From positions 3,038,001 through 3,102,000 of the forward strand of contig NZ_CP190246.1 of NCBI RefSeq assembly GCF_039652435.2: a stretch of DNA of 64,000 nucleotides, in the 5' to 3' direction. The notes under the pieces were generated by a model. The model made no database searches. It was not told the origin of the DNA and saw only the letters and a program-made list of their open reading frames with translations. The DNA is from Niabella insulamsoli (GTDB lineage: Bacteria > Bacteroidota > Bacteroidia > Chitinophagales > Chitinophagaceae). The translations under genes were made by a program, and so were the position numbers. Shown here one piece after another: positions 63,530 through 64,000 of the stretch (position 1 is its first letter; each line of letters starts with the position of its first letter).

Positions 63530-64000
63530 TAGGCTTTCGCAACCGATAAAATCAGCTCGGGGCCCATTCTTACTTTGAAATCGGGATCAATGTGTTGAAA
63601 TTTGATTTCGCCCTTTTTATTAAGTATATAAACCGCGGGCACCGGTAGCAGATTCCTGGTGTTTTTTCCACCGGATGCCTCTGTTAAAAATGAATGATAA
63701 TTTTTGGGCGCCACAAAAGCAATCCCTAAATGCTCCGCCAGCGCCAAATCGGCATCGGAAAGCAGCGTATAAGACAGTTTTCTTTTCTTAATTGTTTCTG
63801 ACATATTTTTAGGGCTATCGGTGCTCACGGCAAAAACCTGATAACCGATTGAGTCGAGCGAGGCAAATGCTTTCTGTAAACCCGCCAATTGCACCTGGCA
63901 ATAAGGGCACCAGCCGCCCCGGTAAAATACAAGGATGGTCGGCCGGTTTTTAAAAGCCTGTCCCAAATCGACCAACGCGCCGTTGGCATCGGGTAATTTT
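63511..64000 (-). CDS. Peroxiredoxin-like (AhpC/TSA) protein, 5' truncated by window edge
   Basis: The frame continues beyond 64000 (KLPDANGALVDLGQAF before the TTG at 63975), so the start lies outside. The region FYRGGWCPYCQVQLAGLQ holds the peroxidatic cysteine in a CPYC pair, then VFAVSTDSPKNM and VPAVYILNKKGEIKFQHIDPDF. The CxxC makes it akin to atypical peroxiredoxin-like proteins rather than classical two-cysteine AhpC. It reduces hydroperoxides in the cytoplasm. Ends inside the kinase start. Confidence 0.88.
   Translation of the reverse strand, partial: KLPDANGALVDLGQAFKNRPTILVFYRGGWCPYCQVQLAGLQKAFASLDSIGYQVFAVSTDSPKNMSETIKKRKLSYTLLSDADLALAEHLGIAFVAPKNYHSFLTEASGGKNTRNLLPVPAVYILNKKGEIKFQHIDPDFKVRMGPELILSVAKAYWPEVQ

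Overview
The window looks like chromosomal DNA of a Bacteroidota bacterium, most likely from the Chitinophagaceae. The reasons are paired SusC/SusD outer-membrane proteins, a DUF3823 lipoprotein, type III glutamine synthetase, GH92 mannosidases, promoters with the TAnnTTTG -7 box, and A-rich regions in place of strong Shine-Dalgarno sites. The genus is an inference and cannot be fixed from the sequence alone.

Layout. 0-6.7 kb: the 3' end of a GH2-like glycosidase, an AraC regulator, and a sugar porter/DUF5107-TPR pair. 6.9-12.3 kb: the imuA-imuB-dnaE2 translesion (mutasome) operon. 12.4-27.4 kb: one long minus-strand polysaccharide utilisation operon read SusC, SusD, DUF3823, mannose-6-phosphate isomerase, GH92, sugar porter, ROK kinase, GH92. 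It reads as a full route for alpha-mannosides: binding and import, trimming to mannose, phosphorylation, and isomerisation to fructose-6-phosphate. 27.6-31.0 kb: a GntR/UTRA regulator, a sulfatase and a secreted EEP-family hydrolase. A nearly identical dyad lies in front of the GntR/SusC divergence and again between the sulfatase and the EEP gene, which ties both groups to one regulator.

31.0-37.5 kb is the most unusual part. Five adjacent genes encode soluble, signal-less proteins with related immunoglobulin-like strands; at least three have phasin-like helical N-termini. They lie directly upstream of, and overlap, a polyprenyl diphosphate synthase and a geranylgeranyl-reductase-type flavoprotein. 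I recognise no described system with this composition. A cytoplasmic isoprenoid-lipid body or scaffold is the working inference.

38-39.4 kb: an AraC regulator and a DHFR-like protein, then a 675-bp convergent gap with hairpins and six TTTGTnAC boxes. 40-50.6 kb: a potassium-uptake locus with kdpF (25 codons), a second tiny membrane ORF in front of it, kdpA, kdpB, kdpC, a porin, a short KdpD and a separate histidine kinase. The regulator beside it is NtrC-like (sigma-54 type) instead of KdpE, and tandem 23-bp repeats sit between it and the operon.

50.8-54.2 kb: a decayed accessory island next to tRNA-Leu(CAA). It holds a hipBA pair with a frameshifted toxin, a primase relic, and an antitoxin/PIN pair whose toxin carries an in-frame stop. 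54.4-64 kb: housekeeping genes (a saccharopine/alanine dehydrogenase-like enzyme, glutamine synthetase III, purL, proC), then a peroxiredoxin, PAS histidine kinase and response regulator operon cut by the window edge.
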